Source of the DNA: an uncultured Eubacterium sp. | Lineage (GTDB): Bacteria > Bacillota > Clostridia > Peptostreptococcales > Anaerovoracaceae | Length of the DNA stretch: 64,000 nt | Direction of reading: 5' to 3' | Assembly (NCBI GenBank): GCA_946555345.1 | Contig: CAMNSS010000002.1 | Location: forward strand, 1-64,000 | Shown here: positions 36,715 through 46,000 of the stretch, one piece after another | Layout: every line of letters begins with the position of its first letter | Numbering within the stretch: position 1 is the stretch's first letter | Made by a program: the position numbers and the translations under genes | The notes under the pieces: generated by a model | The model's database searches: none | What the model was told of the DNA's origin: nothing | The model's input: the letters and a program-made list of their open reading frames with translations, nothing else

Positions 36715-38067
36715 CTACTCTTTCCCAGAAAATTGAATATGCATACCCTTAGTTTGCACGATATCATCATTCTTGTCAATAAGCGCCGCTTCCAAACCGA
36801 TATCGGGATACTCGCGCTGTATCTGCTCGATGAATTGCAACGCCCGCTCCTTTCCCAAAAGCAGGCAAGCGGTTGATACCGCATCGCAAAATCCCGACTG
36901 CCCTTTTTTCGCTGTAATCGTCACAGCCTCCAGATCGGTTTCCACCGGATAGCCTGTCTTCGGGTCAAGGATGTGATGGTATAATACGCCATTTTCCTCG
37001 AAATTTCTCTCATAAATGCCGGAGGTTACGACCGTAGCATCCGACACTTCGATCGTTCCGATAATCTCCGTCCTGTCGGTGAATGGCCGTTCAATGCCGA
37101 TAACCCACGGCGTTTTCTCATCCTTTTCCCCGAGGACGACTACATTTCCGCCCAGGTTTATAACCGCCCTGTCAACGCCCCTTTCTTCCTCCAGAAATTC
37201 CGCCGCCCTATCCGCAATATATCCCTTGGCAACGCCGCCTAAATCCAGCTGGGCAGACGGGTTTTCCAAAAGCACCCCGCCCTCCTCAACCTTAATCCTC
37301 CGATAGTCCACGCTTGGAAGCGCTTTCGCAATAACGGCCGAATCCGGCGCTTTCGGATTTTCGCCTTTAAAATCCCACAGATCGTTGACTGCGCCGATGG
37401 TGACATCAAAAACGCCGCCGGATTTTTCAGATATCTCATTTGCCATGTTAATCACCGCAATCGTTTCCTCCGAAACATCCGTCCATGTGCCTCCGCTCTG
37501 GTTGATGCGATCGACATCACTGCCGCTCACCGTCTTGCTGAGCAGCTTTTCATGCTTGTGAATTTCCTGGAAAGCATCCTGCGCAATCCCCTCCGCCGTG
37601 CCTTCCCCCACATCATCATAAATCGTAATCTGGCAGGAAGTATCGAGACAAAAATCGATTTGCGAAGGCGGCTCTTTCTTCCCACAAGCGGTATGTGTTA
37701 TAATAATGGCAGCCATGAGCATTATCATGAGAAAAAGCTTTAACGCAAACGGCTTATTAAATGGATGAGAAGGGGCGAAAGAGCCGAACGCTTTAAAAGA
37801 GGCGGAATGATTGAAATCCCTGAAAGAGCCGAACGCTTTAAAAGAGGCGGCATGATTGAAACCCCCAAAAGAGCCGAAAGCCCTGAAATGGGCAAATGGC
37901 TTGCTGGAAAGTGCAAAACACTTGTTGAAAGGGGAAGGCAGTTTGCTGAAAAGAGCAGAAACCTCGCCCCTCCGGTTTTTTTCGGCGTTTTTTTCCCGTG
38001 CGGTGGGCTTTTTCCATTCGGCGGACTTTTTCCGTGCGGCGGGCTTTTGACGAACGATGTATCTCAT
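36715..38067 (-). CDS. apbE: FAD:protein FMN transferase (ApbE), lipoprotein with a repeated N-terminal extension
   Basis: This 450-residue enzyme transfers FMN from FAD to Thr in target flavoproteins such as RnfG and RnfD, both encoded in this window. The core has LSKTVSGSDVDRINQSGG, the LDLGGVAKGYIADRA motif, VINLGGNVVVLG and HHILDPKTGYPVETDL. A lipobox (ITHTAC, Cys128) follows a hydrophobic run at 111-126. Unusually, about 108 residues precede it, including two to three 16-residue repeats built on FKAFGSFRDFNHSAS. The ATG has GGAGGA upstream; an internal start near 114 would give a normal signal peptide but has no ribosome site. Confidence 0.88.
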   Translation of the reverse strand: MRYIVRQKPAARKKSAEWKKPTAREKNAEKNRRGEVSALFSKLPSPFNKCFALSSKPFAHFRAFGSFGGFNHAASFKAFGSFRDFNHSASFKAFGSFAPSHPFNKPFALKLFLMIMLMAAIIITHTACGKKEPPSQIDFCLDTSCQITIYDDVGEGTAEGIAQDAFQEIHKHEKLLSKTVSGSDVDRINQSGGTWTDVSEETIAVINMANEISEKSGGVFDVTIGAVNDLWDFKGENPKAPDSAVIAKALPSVDYRRIKVEEGGVLLENPSAQLDLGGVAKGYIADRAAEFLEEERGVDRAVINLGGNVVVLGEKDEKTPWVIGIERPFTDRTEIIGTIEVSDATVVTSGIYERNFEENGVLYHHILDPKTGYPVETDLEAVTITAKKGQSGFCDAVSTACLLLGKERALQFIEQIQREYPDIGLEAALIDKNDDIVQTKGMHIQFSGKE

Positions 38068-38075
38068 GCTATCTT

Positions 38076-38085
38076 CCTCCGGAGG
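38076..38085. promoter_or_regulatory. Palindromic CCTCCGGAGG serving as ribosome site for two divergent genes
   Basis: The self-complementary decamer supplies GGAGG eight bases before the apbE ATG (38067, minus) and five bases before the NusG-II ATG (38091, plus). Only 23 bp separate the two start codons, too little for any promoter, so each gene's promoter must lie inside the other gene. Confidence 0.8.
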
Positions 38086-38090
38086 TTTTG

Positions 38091-38453
38091 ATGATAAAAA
38101 AAGCTGATATCATACTAGCGGCCACCCTGATCATCATCGGGTTTGCCATGTCATATTTCCTTTCGTCCGGCACATCCCCCGGGCAAGAGCTTCTGGTGAG
38201 CTGCGGCGGGGAACGATTCGGCACTTACTCCCTGCTCGAAGAGCGGGAAATCGTAGTCGAACGAAATAATCATATAAATAAGATTACCATAAAGAATGGG
38301 ATTGTTTCAATGAGTTTTTCTGATTGCCGGGGGCAGGATTGCGTAAAGCAAGCCGCCATTTCGAAGACCGGGGAAAGCATTGTCTGCCTGCCTAACCAGG
38401 TCGTGTTGGAAATCGCAGGCGGCAGCACAGAATATGATTCGATCGCAAGATAA
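38091..38453 (+). CDS. NusG domain II-containing small membrane-anchored protein
   Basis: This 120-residue protein has one N-terminal membrane segment (ADIILAATLIIIGFAMSYFL) and an extracytoplasmic domain resembling NusG domain II (NKITIKNGIVSMSFSDCRGQDC, then ESIVCLPNQVVLEI). Such proteins are common in Firmicutes beside Rnf, ApbE and Gx-transporter genes; the role is unknown. The cysteine pair in DCRGQDC and the third cysteine in IVCLPN are conserved features of this group. The ATG follows GGAGGTTTTG. Confidence 0.85.
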   Translation: MIKKADIILAATLIIIGFAMSYFLSSGTSPGQELLVSCGGERFGTYSLLEEREIVVERNNHINKITIKNGIVSMSFSDCRGQDCVKQAAISKTGESIVCLPNQVVLEIAGGSTEYDSIAR

Positions 38454-38661
38454 GGCGGGATTTAGGCGTTTGAAAACATATGAAGGCGTATAGGGCAGCA
38501 AATTTATATGCAACCAGCGCAGCAACGTCTATCTGCGAATGCTGCGGTTTCATCCGAATGCGCAAATGTTGCAACGGCTTATGCAAAATGGCACAGCGCC
38601 GTTTGAAAGCTGATGATGCAGTTCCATCCAAATACAAATATTGCGGCAGCCTTCATATACA

Positions 38662-38706
38662 AAACTCTGTATAATCGCCAAGAAAAGCGCCGATTATACA
38701 GAGTTT
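38662..38706. terminator. Perfect 16-bp-stem hairpin between convergent genes
   Basis: AAACTCTGTATAATCG (38662-38677) and its exact complement (38691-38706) enclose a 13-base loop. It lies between the NusG-II stop (38453) and the ABC ATPase stop (38828), which converge, so it can terminate both. Arm sequence is shared with the hairpins at 15627-15671 and 53641-53685. The remainder of 38454-38827 shows no gene. Confidence 0.72.
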
Positions 38707-38827
38707 ACAAATTTCCATCCTATCATTGCCAGGCATTCTCAGCAAATGCAAGCGCAAACCAGCCATCACAAGAGCCATTCCGCCTAACCCACCTGCACAC
38801 CTTTCCATATCATCCCGCACACCCCAT

Positions 38828-40984
38828 TTAAGACATCCAAATCACCCGATCGCTGATATGGTTTACCATCGGCAAATCATGTGCGATGAATAAAAGCGTA
38901 AGATCATTTTCGACTGCCAGCTTCTTGAAAAGATGCACGATCTGTGCCTGCGCCGATACATCCAGCCCGGTCAGCGGTTCGTCCGCTATAATAAAATCCG
39001 GCCTGGTGATGAGCGTCCTTGCGATCGCCGCTCTTTGCCGCTGTCCACCCGACAGTTCATAGGGCTTACGGCTTGCCATATGGGCAGGAAGCTCAACAGC
39101 CTGCATCACTTGCGCCACCATGGCTTTATGAAATTCAGGGAGACGCATTACCTGCCCCGCATCCTGGCGAATCCCAGCAGCATCTCTTGCTTGCGCCGCC
39201 ACATCCTGGCAAAGCCCAACAGTACGCATCACCTGTGCGGCTGCGTCCTCGTCCTCCATTGCCGCATCCTTCCTAATCAGCTTCCTCATCATGCGTCCCA
39301 GCCAGTTACGCTTTCCCGCCGCAATCCGCAAAGGCTCAGCGATGATTTCACCGATTGTCATCCTATCATTAAAAGCCGACTGCGAATCCTGAAAAATCAT
39401 CTGAATATTAATACCCGCAACAGGCTTCATGCCAGCATGGAAAGACGCTCCCATAGCGCCGTTCGTTTTGGGTACGCCCGCCAAACGGCCAGCCTGCAAA
39501 TTTCCACTAACATCAAACACTTTCCTCCCATTAGAATCCCCACCATGAAAACCAATCCCATCGACCACTTTCGCCCTATCAAAATCCCCGCCATGAAAAC
39601 CAATCCTATTAATCACTTCCGCCCTATCAAAACCCTCGCCATGAGAAACAGCCCCTGAACCTTTTCCCACACCGCCGATCTCGATAATTCCCGATTCAAA
39701 CGGTTCGATTCCCATGATGCATCTTGCCAGCGTGGACTTTCCGCACCCGGATCTGCCGACAAGCCCGACGATTTCCCCGCGGTAAATATCCATATTAAAA
39801 TCGTCGAACACAATATTTCGGTAAGACTTGCCCACCTTAAAGGATTTGCACAGATGCTGTACCGAAAGCAGCGGCTTTTCCGTCAAGGCTCGCTCCGTTG
39901 GCAGCGGGAATTCCCGCAGTTGATCGCTTTGGGATGATTTTTTCGCCAGGCGATTTGAACAGTCGATTCCAGCCATGCAATCGGATCGTTCAATTTGCTC
40001 CAAGCAAACGGATCGATCATTCTCCTGGGAATCTTTCCCCCGGCAGTTTAAACGATTTATCTCCACTGGCTGGCAGTTTTGGCGATTCATCTCCACTGGC
40101 TGGCAGTCCGAACGATTCATCTCTGCCGAGCGGTCCAACCGGCCAGCTTTCGCCTGGACATCTCCCGTCCGATGCGCCCCGTGGCGGTGTCCCCTGCCCT
40201 TTTTATAGTCGAGAAAGCCCAACAGCTTACGTGTGTAATCATGGGACGGCGCAGCGAAAACATCTGCGACAGTTCCTTCCTCCACGATAACGCCATCCCG
40301 CATAATCGCAACCCGGTCAGCGACATCCTCTACCAAACTCAAATCATGGGTGATAAACAAAATCGCAACGCCCGTCTCCCGCTGAATCTGTTTCAAAAGC
40401 CGCAAAACCGCCTCCTGCGCTTCCTCATCCAACGCCGTAGTCGGTTCGTCCGCCAGCAACAGCTTCGGCTCTCCCGCCAAGGCAACCGCAATGGCAATCC
40501 GCTGGCGCATCCCGCCCGAAAACTCACTGGGACGCTGGCCATACCGTTTCCCTGCTTCCGGAATCTGCACCATTTGCATCAGCTCTAATGCCCTGCGCCT
40601 GGCATCCCTTTTGTCAAGCCCTTGATGAATTTGCAAAACCTCGGCGATCTGCGCGCCGACAGAGAAAGCAGGATCAAGGGACATCATCGGATCTTGAAAC
40701 ACCATGGCAATTTCCCCGCCCCGATACCTTTGCATCTGCGCCTCGCCCGCCTGCACCAAATCCCTTCCTCCCAGCATGATTTCCCCTTGGCGGATTCGTC
40801 CTTTTTCACAGAGAATTTTCAGCATACTCTTGCAAAGGACCGTTTTGCCGCATCCCGACTCTCCCACCAGCGCCAGCGTTTCATGCGCATCCAGGGAAAG
40901 CGAAACGCCTTTTACGGCGGTCAGGTCTCCGCCAGGGTTTTCAAAGGCTACAATTAAGTTATTAATTTCTAGCAAATTCTCCAT
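38828..40984 (-). CDS. Fused dipeptide/nickel-type ABC importer ATPases (DppD-DppF-like) with repeat insertions
   Basis: A 718-residue protein with two complete ABC ATPase domains. Domain 1 (1-265): Walker A GESGCGKT, signature FSGGMRQRIAIA, Walker B LLLADEPTTALDE. Domain 2 (370-718): Walker A GRSGCGKST, signature LSGGQRQRAAIA, Walker B FIIADEPLTGLD. The linker holds three ten-residue repeats (EMNRSDCQPV, EMNRQNCQPV, EINRLNCRGK; 288-317) and domain 2 is broken between Walker A and the Q-loop by 16-residue repeats at ~450-487 (FDRAKVVDGIGFHGG type) and by another insertion before the signature. It powers the permeases encoded upstream. Confidence 0.9.
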   Translation of the reverse strand: MENLLEINNLIVAFENPGGDLTAVKGVSLSLDAHETLALVGESGCGKTVLCKSMLKILCEKGRIRQGEIMLGGRDLVQAGEAQMQRYRGGEIAMVFQDPMMSLDPAFSVGAQIAEVLQIHQGLDKRDARRRALELMQMVQIPEAGKRYGQRPSEFSGGMRQRIAIAVALAGEPKLLLADEPTTALDEEAQEAVLRLLKQIQRETGVAILFITHDLSLVEDVADRVAIMRDGVIVEEGTVADVFAAPSHDYTRKLLGFLDYKKGRGHRHGAHRTGDVQAKAGRLDRSAEMNRSDCQPVEMNRQNCQPVEINRLNCRGKDSQENDRSVCLEQIERSDCMAGIDCSNRLAKKSSQSDQLREFPLPTERALTEKPLLSVQHLCKSFKVGKSYRNIVFDDFNMDIYRGEIVGLVGRSGCGKSTLARCIMGIEPFESGIIEIGGVGKGSGAVSHGEGFDRAEVINRIGFHGGDFDRAKVVDGIGFHGGDSNGRKVFDVSGNLQAGRLAGVPKTNGAMGASFHAGMKPVAGINIQMIFQDSQSAFNDRMTIGEIIAEPLRIAAGKRNWLGRMMRKLIRKDAAMEDEDAAAQVMRTVGLCQDVAAQARDAAGIRQDAGQVMRLPEFHKAMVAQVMQAVELPAHMASRKPYELSGGQRQRAAIARTLITRPDFIIADEPLTGLDVSAQAQIVHLFKKLAVENDLTLLFIAHDLPMVNHISDRVIWMS

Positions 40985-41411
40985 TTTTGCCTCCGGGTTT
41001 TCCCGTCTCTTGTCTCTGTTATTTCCATCGCAGTGCGCCTATTTCATGACTGCCCCCGTTTTTAGCGGCGGAATCACGGCTGCGCCATAATCACATCACG
41101 GCTACATTACGAATAGAATCCCGTTTTCTTTCGGGCTTGCAGCTCCATGCAGCCCCGATCGCCATTTCAGCTTCGCATCCTCGCAACGCTTGCGCCTTAT
41201 CACGGCGCTTATTATTCCTGATGCGCTTACGCTTTATCACGCCGATCGCATTTCAGCTTCTTATTCTTAGCGATTTCAGCCTTCATCACGGAAGTCTTCT
41301 TCCAAGGCCTCGTTTCCGCTCTTTATCGCGGTTTCCTTGTTTCACTTTCTTGCCTCTGCGCTTTCCGCTTTTTATCACGACGCCCCTGCTGCTCCGCTTC
41401 CTTTTCGTTCT
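40985..41411. repeat. 427-bp spacer with phased TTATCAC repeats
   Basis: The word TTATCAC or a one-base variant occurs at 41197, 41234, 41284, 41334 and 41372, that is with spacings of 37, 50, 50 and 38 bp, each followed by G and a pyrimidine-rich stretch. The flanks also align loosely (GCTTGCGCC with GCTTACGCT). No gene is supported. Confidence 0.6.
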
Positions 41412-43052
41412 TTATTCCTGCTCCGCGATTTCCCACTCGTGAATATTCCAGAAAATTCCTACCCCGTGATGCCCTAACACGGTATCGGCCGTAATGCCAG
41501 TAATGTCCGCACTCCCTGCATAAATTGCATCGATATAGGCGATAAAGGTGTACGCAGGATCAGCCGCCAACGCTTCCTGGAAATCTGCATAGAGCGGCTT
41601 GCGGGCTTCGTGGTTGTCTGCCTGCCGTGCTTCCGTCAAAAGCCGATCCACCTCCGCATTGGAATACCCGTTGTAGTTTGCGCCTTTGCCCGTGCCAAAA
41701 ACCTTGTATGTGTGATCGTCCGGGTCAAACGGGCTTCCCCAGCCGATGAGGAATGCGTCCTGCCCCTTCCAGTCAATCTCGGCAGGCGTTGCCACCGCCA
41801 CATCGACGCCAATATCCCCCAGATTCTGGGCGCAAATATTCGCCATATCGGCACGCACCTGATCGCCCTGGCTGCAATTTATGGTAAAAGCGAGCTTCGT
41901 TCCATCCTTCTCGTAAATCCCATCTGCACCTTTTTCCCATCCCGCCTCTTGCAAAAGGCGCTCCGCTTTCTGCGGATCATAATCATACCGCTCGATCGCA
42001 TCATTTCCATAAGCGCCCATCTGCAATGGCGAATATGCCGCCTTTCCATGCCCTAGCAAAACGCTATCGATGATGGACTGCCTGTCAATGGCATAGCTCA
42101 AAATAGCAGGCAATTCACGATTTTCCTTCCACAGCGCATTATTAAAATTGTACATGATGCCCCTGTAGTCAGCAGTGGCCATCGGATATACGCGAACCGC
42201 CTCACTGTTAGCGAAAGTTTTCTCTGCCTTCGGCGTGATCTGTGCAAAATTCAGCTCGCCGAATTCCAGCTGCAACGCCCTCGCATCGGTGTCTTCCACG
42301 ATCTTGAATACAACCGTATCGATTTTCGGAACGCCCTGGTAATAATCGTCGAATTTTTCCATGGTAATGCTCTGCCCCATGTCCCATGCGGTAAGCTTGT
42401 ATGGACCTGCCCCGATCGGATTCTGGTTAAACGCCGCCGTCGTCATATCCTCGCCTTCCAAAATATGCTTCGGCAAAATCCCGATCGACAGATAATCCGG
42501 CATGGCTGCATTCGGCGCCGCCAGCTTGATGTTGATATGGGTATCGTCGATCACTTCTACGCTTTCTACATCTTCAAAATTGGATGCGTTTTCCGAACCA
42601 TTATCCGGATTCATCACCGCTTCGATGGTGAATTTAACATCCTCGGCGGTTAATGGCTCTCCATCGTGAAAGGTAAGCCCTTCCCGTAGCTTAAACTGGT
42701 ACGTGTTGCTCTCATCATCAAAGCTCCAACTCTCTGCCAGCCCTGGCACAACATTGTTTTCCGCATCATGGGCGGTCAGCCCCGCAAAAAGCAAGAGGTT
42801 GATTTCCCCGTGTTCATAGAGGGCGGGATTAATCGCAGTATAATCGCCGCTGCCGTAAACCAGGGCATTGCCTGTATTTGCATCTCCGTTTCCGCCCCCG
42901 CAGCCGCCCAAAAGCATGACTGCCGCCATTGCAAGGATTATCGCTGATAGGAATCCCCGCTTTGCCCTTCTCCTATTTGTCCCGCACGCTCTCTTGATTG
43001 TTTTCCTTCCCATTTTCCCTATCACGTCACTTATCATTTTCATGTTAGCCAT
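41412..43052 (-). CDS. Extracellular solute-binding lipoprotein, family 5 (peptide/nickel type)
   Basis: This 546-residue lipoprotein has a signal peptide ending in the lipobox LLGGC (about residue 51) after a long basic n-region. The mature part shows the SBP family 5 pattern: GLAESWSFDDESNTYQFKLR, EGLTFHDGEPLTAEDVKFTI and NPIGAGPYKLTAWD. It captures oligopeptides, or possibly a metal chelate, for the permeases upstream. The substrate is not predictable. It lies between the permease genes and the ATPase gene on the same strand. Confidence 0.9.
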   Translation of the reverse strand: MANMKMISDVIGKMGRKTIKRACGTNRRRAKRGFLSAIILAMAAVMLLGGCGGGNGDANTGNALVYGSGDYTAINPALYEHGEINLLLFAGLTAHDAENNVVPGLAESWSFDDESNTYQFKLREGLTFHDGEPLTAEDVKFTIEAVMNPDNGSENASNFEDVESVEVIDDTHINIKLAAPNAAMPDYLSIGILPKHILEGEDMTTAAFNQNPIGAGPYKLTAWDMGQSITMEKFDDYYQGVPKIDTVVFKIVEDTDARALQLEFGELNFAQITPKAEKTFANSEAVRVYPMATADYRGIMYNFNNALWKENRELPAILSYAIDRQSIIDSVLLGHGKAAYSPLQMGAYGNDAIERYDYDPQKAERLLQEAGWEKGADGIYEKDGTKLAFTINCSQGDQVRADMANICAQNLGDIGVDVAVATPAEIDWKGQDAFLIGWGSPFDPDDHTYKVFGTGKGANYNGYSNAEVDRLLTEARQADNHEARKPLYADFQEALAADPAYTFIAYIDAIYAGSADITGITADTVLGHHGVGIFWNIHEWEIAEQE

Positions 43053-43294
43053 ACATTCCTTTCATCCTGAACTGTGCCGCCTTTTCATTTTAAACTGCAC
43101 AGCCCTTACGTTTGATTACCATACGGACAGCGAAAAGCTGGTTTTCTCACCGCTTGAGCGTTTGCGCCGCCCGCATTTATCCAACCCGCACCGGCATACC
43201 CTAATCCTGTCCGTTTACGCCTGCTTTCATCCATTTTTCCCATGGTTGGCACGCCACAGCGTTGCGTTCCTGCGGAACATTCGCCCATAATGCG

Positions 43295-44242
43295 CTAGAG
43301 CAATCGCCCTCTCCTGCCATAAGTCCGCAAATACTCGCCGATCTGCGTAATGCAAAGCAATGTTACCACCAGGAAAACACCCGGAATCACCAGCATCCAC
43401 CAAGCGCCCGTCAACATAGCCTTTTGCGAAAGCGACAAGAGGCTTCCCCATGAAATAACCGCAGGCGGCAGTCCCAGCCCCATGAAACTGAGCGTCGCTT
43501 CCATCGCAATGGCGCTGCCGATATTCGTCACCACCATAAACATGATTGCCGATAGAAAGCTGGGCATCAAATGCTTTCTCATGATGTAAAAGAATCCTGC
43601 GCCCATCGTCCGCGCCGCCAGGACAAACCCTGCATTCCGAAGCTGCCTCACTTCGCCGCGAACCATCTTAGCGATTGGCATCCAGCCAGTAATTCCTATG
43701 ACGACCGATATGGAAAAAACCGTGGCTTTGCCCCAGATCGCCTGCAGGAACAAAACCAGCAGGATTTGCGGTATGCTCATGAGGATTTCAGAAAGCCGCA
43801 TCAGCACATCATCGAGCCGATTTGACGCAAGCCCCGATGCAGTCCCGTATATGACAGCAATAACAGTGGAGACAGCAGTTGCCAAAAGCCCTACGGTGAT
43901 GGAAATCCTGCCGCCATGCCAGATCACCGAAAACAGATCCCTGCCCAGTGCATCCGTGCCGAATAAATGCGCCGCCGACGGTGCGGCGCTGATCTGATCC
44001 AGCATCATGCGAGCTGGGTCATAGGGGACAAACAACCCGCAAAACAAACATCCGGCGATAATGACTGCCAAAATGGAAATGGAAATGTACGGCCGCTTTT
44101 CATGCGGCACAACATACGGCCCGCCTGACAACCTGCGGCGAAAACGGCCATGCGGAACACTGTGCCGATTTCCACGCTGACCGTCCGCCCCGTTTTCTGC
44201 CCCAATAACCGCACTTTTGCGATCCGTGCCTTTTCGCATCAC
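43295..44242 (-). CDS. ABC importer permease, DppC/NikC-like
   Basis: This 315-residue permease has an N-terminal cytoplasmic tail of about 45 residues, the OppC N-terminal region (LFGTDALGRDLFSVIWHGG) and the EAA loop for ATPase contact (AARTMGAGFFYIMRKHLMPS). The gene overlaps the dppB-like stop (GTGATG); GTG at 44242 or ATG at 44239 may start it. The 242 bp between it and the binding-protein gene show no gene. Confidence 0.9.
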   Translation of the reverse strand: MMRKGTDRKSAVIGAENGADGQRGNRHSVPHGRFRRRLSGGPYVVPHEKRPYISISILAVIIAGCLFCGLFVPYDPARMMLDQISAAPSAAHLFGTDALGRDLFSVIWHGGRISITVGLLATAVSTVIAVIYGTASGLASNRLDDVLMRLSEILMSIPQILLVLFLQAIWGKATVFSISVVIGITGWMPIAKMVRGEVRQLRNAGFVLAARTMGAGFFYIMRKHLMPSFLSAIMFMVVTNIGSAIAMEATLSFMGLGLPPAVISWGSLLSLSQKAMLTGAWWMLVIPGVFLVVTLLCITQIGEYLRTYGRRGRLL

Positions 44243-45273
44243 AGCATCCGCCCCCTTTCCAGGCTTATAGCGGGATCCAGCCTTTCGTTGACGATCTGCG
44301 CCGCCATATTCGCCATGATAACGGCAGCGCCTGTAATCAGGCAGACCAGCATCAGCAAATTGTAATCATGATACTGTGCGCTTTCCACGCCGAGCCTGCC
44401 CAGCCCCGGATAAGAGAAGACCAGCTCCACCACATAAGCGCCGCCCAGAAGATGCGGCAAAAATATGGCCATGATGCTGATCACCGACGGCATGATGTTT
44501 TTCAAGCAATGCTTGTAAATAATCTGCCGCTGGCTGAGGCCTTTTACCTTGCAAAGCAGCACGTATTCCTTGCTGATTTCATCCGACAATTTGTTTCGCA
44601 TCATGTAAGCGCAGTACCAAAGATGCGAAATGACGATGGCGCTTACAGGCAGGACGAGATGCAGCGCCCAGTCTCCCAGAAGATGCAATGCGCCCGCCTG
44701 TGTCCCGCCAACTGTGGCTATGCCGATGGAATGCGCCCCGCTCTGCGGAAGCAGATTGAGGTTGACGGAGAAAATCAAGATGAGGATGAGGGCGGCAAAA
44801 AACTCCGGAATGCTGTTTGCCGCTACGCCTGCTTTGCAGATCAATCGGTCGATCGGCCTTCCTTCATGCCTGACGCAAAAAACCGCTAGCAACAGGCCAA
44901 GTGCGAAAATCAGAAAAAATGATACCCCCGCCAATGCCAGCGTGTTGCCGCAAACCTGTTTAATCACATCCAAAGCAGGCTGTTTATACTGGTAGGAAAT
45001 GCCGAAATCCCCGCAAAGGGCGCGGCCCGCCCAATCCACATACTGGGCGATAAGGTTGTCGTTAAGCCCCAGGCGTTCTTCTGCCGCCACAAGCTGCTGC
45101 GGCGACATCCGTTCTACTGCTTCGCCATAATAGGCGCGGAGCGGATCGCCCGGCGCAAGCCGTGAAATGAAAAACACCAGCAGGGACAATACAAGGAGGG
45201 ACAAAACCAGTTGCCCCAGCTTTTTCGCAATATAAATGATTGTTTCCCGATGTTTCGTTTTTTTCTGATCCAT
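44239..45273 (-). CDS. ABC importer permease, DppB/NikB-like
   Basis: This 344-residue permease has the typical first helix and LAPGDPLRAYYGE motif, a WAGRALCGDFGISYQYKQP segment and the EAA loop (LLCKVKGLSQRQIIYKHCLK). The frame is open 29 codons further upstream through a repeat tract, but AAGGAAACACAT precedes the ATG at 45273 and the family sequence starts there. It is the first gene of the importer operon (permease, permease, binding protein, fused ATPase). Confidence 0.9.
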   Translation of the reverse strand: MDQKKTKHRETIIYIAKKLGQLVLSLLVLSLLVFFISRLAPGDPLRAYYGEAVERMSPQQLVAAEERLGLNDNLIAQYVDWAGRALCGDFGISYQYKQPALDVIKQVCGNTLALAGVSFFLIFALGLLLAVFCVRHEGRPIDRLICKAGVAANSIPEFFAALILILIFSVNLNLLPQSGAHSIGIATVGGTQAGALHLLGDWALHLVLPVSAIVISHLWYCAYMMRNKLSDEISKEYVLLCKVKGLSQRQIIYKHCLKNIMPSVISIMAIFLPHLLGGAYVVELVFSYPGLGRLGVESAQYHDYNLLMLVCLITGAAVIMANMAAQIVNERLDPAISLERGRML

Positions 45274-45316
45274 ATGTGTTTCCTTAAGAGTATTCCGCAT
45301 TTGCGGCGAGGCGGCA

Positions 45317-45530
45317 TTTTGCGAACCCTGCGCTAAATGCGGCCGCCTGTGGCGCTCCACAAACGCTTCACGAAATACACCGCCCGCAATGCTTCACAAA
45401 CCCTGAGCCAAATGCACCGTCTGTGATGCTTTACGAACCCTGAGCCAAATGCACCGTCTGTGATGCTTTACGAACCCTGCGCTAAATGCAGCCGCCTGCA
45501 TCGCTGCGAGACTTCGCAAAACCCATCCTG
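45317..45530. repeat. 37-bp degenerate tandem repeat upstream of the importer operon
   Basis: Units containing CCCTGAGCCAAATGCACCGT begin at 45401 and 45438, and a variant (CCCTGCGCTAAATGCAGCCG) at 45475, exactly 37 bp apart; the first two are almost identical. Another variant lies at 45326, about two units earlier. The tract sits where the importer promoter and leader should be. The rest of 45531-45970 shows no gene. Confidence 0.85.
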
Positions 45531-45983
45531 AATGTGGCCCGCCTGCGAAACAGAACTTGCAAAATTTTCAACGAGGCGGCAATATCCTCCCGCCACGATA
45601 TTTCGATCCGTTGCCAGAACCAGAGCCGATCGAAACAGCGGCAGCACACGCCCGCCTATAACGATATTTCCCGCATAATAAAAATCCACGAAAAACAATA
45701 CCTCTTACCGACAATGTCTTTAAAATACGGAGACATCGCCTTGCGGGCATTCACCTTCGTGGTTTATATCCGTGCTTCCTGCACCATTTCTTCTATATAT
45801 TGTACAGGAAGGGCAGTCATCTGTAAAGATTTTTTTGCTTATTGCCCTAATCCCGCCAATCCTAAAACGTAGATCTAATTTAGCTCCCGCATTTTTCCCT
45901 TTTCATCTATTTTCAGGCTTCCCCTGCCCTCTTCCGCCAAACGCAAAATTTCACCTGATTTTCTACTCTGATGCGTTAAGATA

Positions 45984-46000
45984 TGCTAAAATAGTGACTA
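45984..46000 (+). promoter_or_regulatory. Extended minus-10 promoter that would give a leaderless mRNA
   Basis: TGC-TAAAAT (45984-45992) fits an extended minus-10 element. Transcription would begin about seven bases later, at or just before the A of the ATG at 46000. No Shine-Dalgarno sequence is present before that ATG, consistent with leaderless translation. The minus-35 region is poor. Confidence 0.4.

Noticed and set aside
38828-45273. Assignment of the ABC importer to nickel or to a specific peptide
   Set aside because: Binding-protein family 5 covers peptides, nickel and other ligands and no diagnostic residues could be read.
45317-45530. 37-bp repeats as a CRISPR array
   Set aside because: Unit length is suggestive, but there are no spacers between units and copies are degenerate.
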